A DNA stretch of 64,000 bases from the NCBI GenBank assembly GCA_945890865.1, contig CAMDDB010000004.1, positions 1 to 64,000 on the forward strand, read 5' to 3'. Each line of letters begins with the position of its first letter. The stretch's first letter is position 1. The notes under the pieces are model-generated. The model saw nothing but the letters and a program-made list of their open reading frames with translations. It was not told the origin of the DNA and ran no database searches. The translations under genes and the position numbers were made by a program. This document shows, piece by piece, positions 62,115 through 64,000 of the stretch. This DNA is from Flavobacterium psychrophilum (GTDB taxonomy: Bacteria > Bacteroidota > Bacteroidia > Flavobacteriales > Flavobacteriaceae).

Positions 62115-63899
62115 TTACATTCTTTCGGGAACGTCAATTCCTAATAATTGAAAGGCACTTTTAATAGTATTCCCTACTGCTTTTGACAATTGCACTCGAA
62201 ACACTTTTTTATCCTGATTTTCTTCACCCAAAATGGAAACTTGTTGATAAAATGAATTGAACTCTTTTACCAATTCATAAGTATAATTGGCAACTAAAGC
62301 CGGACTATGATGTGCTGCAGCATTTTGAATTACTTCAGGAAATAACTGTATTTGTTTGATTAATTCTTTTTCTTTTTCATGCAACGCAATCGGATTACAA
62401 GAAACAGATTTATCAAAATCAAAATCTGCTTTTCGTAAAATAGACTGAATGCGCGCATACGTATATTGAATGAATGGCCCTGTATTTCCGGCAAAATCTA
62501 CCGATTCTTCGGGGTTAAACATCATTTGTTTTTTTGGATCAACCTTCAACATATAATATTTCAAAGCCCCCAAACCAATGGTTTGAAACAAAACGGCTTT
62601 TTCCGACGGCGAATAACCTTCTAATTTTCCTAATTCTTCTGAAATTTGTTGGGCAGTCATTGTCATTTCTGCCATTAAATCATCGGCATCTACCACAGTT
62701 CCTTCTCTGGATTTCATTTTTCCCGAAGGCAATTCGACCATACCATACGACAAATGATACAAACGATCAGCCCATTCAAAACCTAATTTTTTCAAAATCA
62801 AAAACAATACTTTGAAGTGGTAATCTTGTTCATTACCTACAGTATACACCATACCACCCACATCCGAAAAATCTTTTACGCGTTGAATGGCTGTTCCAAT
62901 ATCTTGGGTCATGTATACCGCAGTTCCATCAGATCGCAGCACAATTTTACGATCCAAACCGTCTGCTGTTAAATCAATCCAAACAGAACCATCGGGATCT
63001 TTTTCGAAAATTCCTTTTTCCAATCCAAATTGCACCACTTCTTTTCCTAACAAATAGGTATTGGATTCATAATAATAACTGTCAAAATTAACCCCTAAAT
63101 TTTTATAGGTTTGCTCAAACCCATCATACACCCATTGGTTCATGGTTTGCCAAAGTTCAATTACTTCGGGTTTTCCTTGTTCCCAATCCAATAACATTTG
63201 TTGCGCTTCTATAATGGAAGGTGCTTGTTTTTTGGCGTCGTCTTCCGTGTATCCGTTTGCAATTAATTCAGTAATCTCTTGTTTGTATTGTTTGTCAAAG
63301 GCAACATAAAAATTGCCCACCAACTTATCACCTTTCAGTCCAGTCGATTCGGGAGTTTGCCCTTTACCAAATTTTTTCCAAGCCAACATCGATTTGCAAA
63401 TATGAATGCCTCGGTCGTTGATGATTTGGGTTTTATAGACTTTTTTTCCAGAAGCCTTTAATATTTCGGCTACCGAATACCCCAATAAATTATTTCGTAT
63501 ATGCCCTAGATGCAGCGGCTTGTTTGTATTGGGAGAAGAATATTCTACCATAATTGCCTTCTCGTTTTCGTTAGGCGCTACAAATCCAAATGCATTGTTA
63601 TCTTTTATGGAATTGAAAAAAGTAACGTAATACGCATCCGAAATGACCAAATTCAAAAAACCACCCACCACATTAAATTTTGCCACCTCAGCAGCATTAT
63701 TTACTAGATAGTTTCCCATTTGAGTGCCAATTTCAACTGGATTGCCTTTTACCATTTTTACCAAGGGAAAAACCACTACGGTAATATCACCTTCAAACTC
63801 TTTCCTAGTAGCCTGAAATTCAAAGGTATCGATAGCAATATCGAACAATTCCTGAACTGCTTTTTGGATGTGTGCCGTTAAAGTGAGATGTAATGTCAT
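62115..63899 (-). CDS. argS: Arginine--tRNA ligase
   Basis: Class I aminoacyl-tRNA synthetase of 594 residues. N-terminal additional domain (1-110), the HIGH-type SPNTNKPLHLGHIRNN, a KMSK-type variant GKMKSREGTVVDADDL, and the C-terminal DALR anticodon-binding domain (about 475-594). Length and domain order are normal. A TATCTTTG box lies at 63923-63930 (minus). Confidence 0.95.
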   Translation of the reverse strand: MTLHLTLTAHIQKAVQELFDIAIDTFEFQATRKEFEGDITVVVFPLVKMVKGNPVEIGTQMGNYLVNNAAEVAKFNVVGGFLNLVISDAYYVTFFNSIKDNNAFGFVAPNENEKAIMVEYSSPNTNKPLHLGHIRNNLLGYSVAEILKASGKKVYKTQIINDRGIHICKSMLAWKKFGKGQTPESTGLKGDKLVGNFYVAFDKQYKQEITELIANGYTEDDAKKQAPSIIEAQQMLLDWEQGKPEVIELWQTMNQWVYDGFEQTYKNLGVNFDSYYYESNTYLLGKEVVQFGLEKGIFEKDPDGSVWIDLTADGLDRKIVLRSDGTAVYMTQDIGTAIQRVKDFSDVGGMVYTVGNEQDYHFKVLFLILKKLGFEWADRLYHLSYGMVELPSGKMKSREGTVVDADDLMAEMTMTAQQISEELGKLEGYSPSEKAVLFQTIGLGALKYYMLKVDPKKQMMFNPEESVDFAGNTGPFIQYTYARIQSILRKADFDFDKSVSCNPIALHEKEKELIKQIQLFPEVIQNAAAHHSPALVANYTYELVKEFNSFYQQVSILGEENQDKKVFRVQLSKAVGNTIKSAFQLLGIDVPERM

Positions 63900-63922
63900 T
63901 TTTACCAGATTTTTAGAACGCG

Positions 63923-63930
63923 CAAAGATA
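63923..63930 (-). promoter_or_regulatory. -7 element of argS
   Basis: Minus-strand TATCTTTG, 23 nt ahead of the argS ATG; no -33 TTG at usual spacing within the window. Confidence 0.45.
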
Positions 63931-64000
63931 ATAAATACTAATTAGTGATTGGTAAATAGTGCTTAGTTTTTTGGATAAAAATCAAAAAAGCACACTAAAA

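Overview
The window looks like a chromosomal segment of a Flavobacterium-like member of the Bacteroidota. The DNA is uniformly AT-rich, and the gene families are typical of that group: DUF4290, DUF5686 with a carboxypeptidase-regulatory-like domain, a TonB receptor with the same N-terminal domain, tandem SurA-like isomerases, and large AcnB and GAPDH. Promoters fit the Bacteroidota consensus (TTG, about 19-20 nt, TAnnTTTG). The content is almost all housekeeping. I see no rRNA, insertion sequence, prophage or CRISPR array.

Layout. 1-6.6 kb: a 5'-truncated MsbA-like exporter, a lone DUF2971 protein, and a TonB receptor with an M23 peptidase. 6.7-12.1 kb: zapB-like, zapA, a 6S-type RNA, rny, then xerD, two small outer-membrane proteins and aroQ. 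12.1-17.8 kb: DUF5686 protein, TSUP permease, and murA-DUF4290-DUF493. 17.9-23.7 kb: P-loop ATPase, recQ-fmt, HU, YqgE, a class IV aminotransferase and a START-like protein. 23.87 kb: tRNA-Met. 24.1-32.7 kb: CIA30 protein, tRNA-dihydrouridine synthase, hisS, FtsX-like permease, prmC, GNAT, ribD overlapping a HAD phosphatase, a frameshifted YigZ gene and a thioesterase. 32.8-35.5 kb: dnaA, tyrosine phosphatase and a methyltransferase. 35.5-38.7 kb: a cell-wall cluster of dapF, GNAT, mltG and a lysozyme-like protein. 38.8-46.1 kb: DegP/Q protease, GAPDH, APC permease and acnB. 46.3-51.5 kb: MoxR and three SurA-like folding factors. 51.6-55.6 kb: prfC, folD, ffh. 55.8-64 kb: a GT9 glycosyltransferase, two small envelope proteins, an MBOAT/SGNH/SGNH-LysM operon and argS.

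How the genes work together. Envelope biogenesis dominates: peptidoglycan precursors (murA, dapF), peptidoglycan trimming (mltG, M23, lysozyme-like), outer-membrane protein folding (SurA trio, DegQ), and probable O-acetylation of a surface glycan (MBOAT plus SGNH). Information processing is also well represented (dnaA, recQ, xerD, rny, ffh, prfC, fmt, hisS, argS, prmC, HU, 6S RNA).

Most worth a second look: the single-base frameshift in YigZ, Asp in place of the fosfomycin-target Cys in MurA, a LysM domain inserted inside an SGNH hydrolase in the MBOAT operon, a HAD phosphatase fused transcriptionally to ribD, three genes whose -7 box lies exactly 4 nt before the ATG, and a terminator that runs straight into the start codon of the aminotransferase. 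I found no convincing wholly new multi-gene system.
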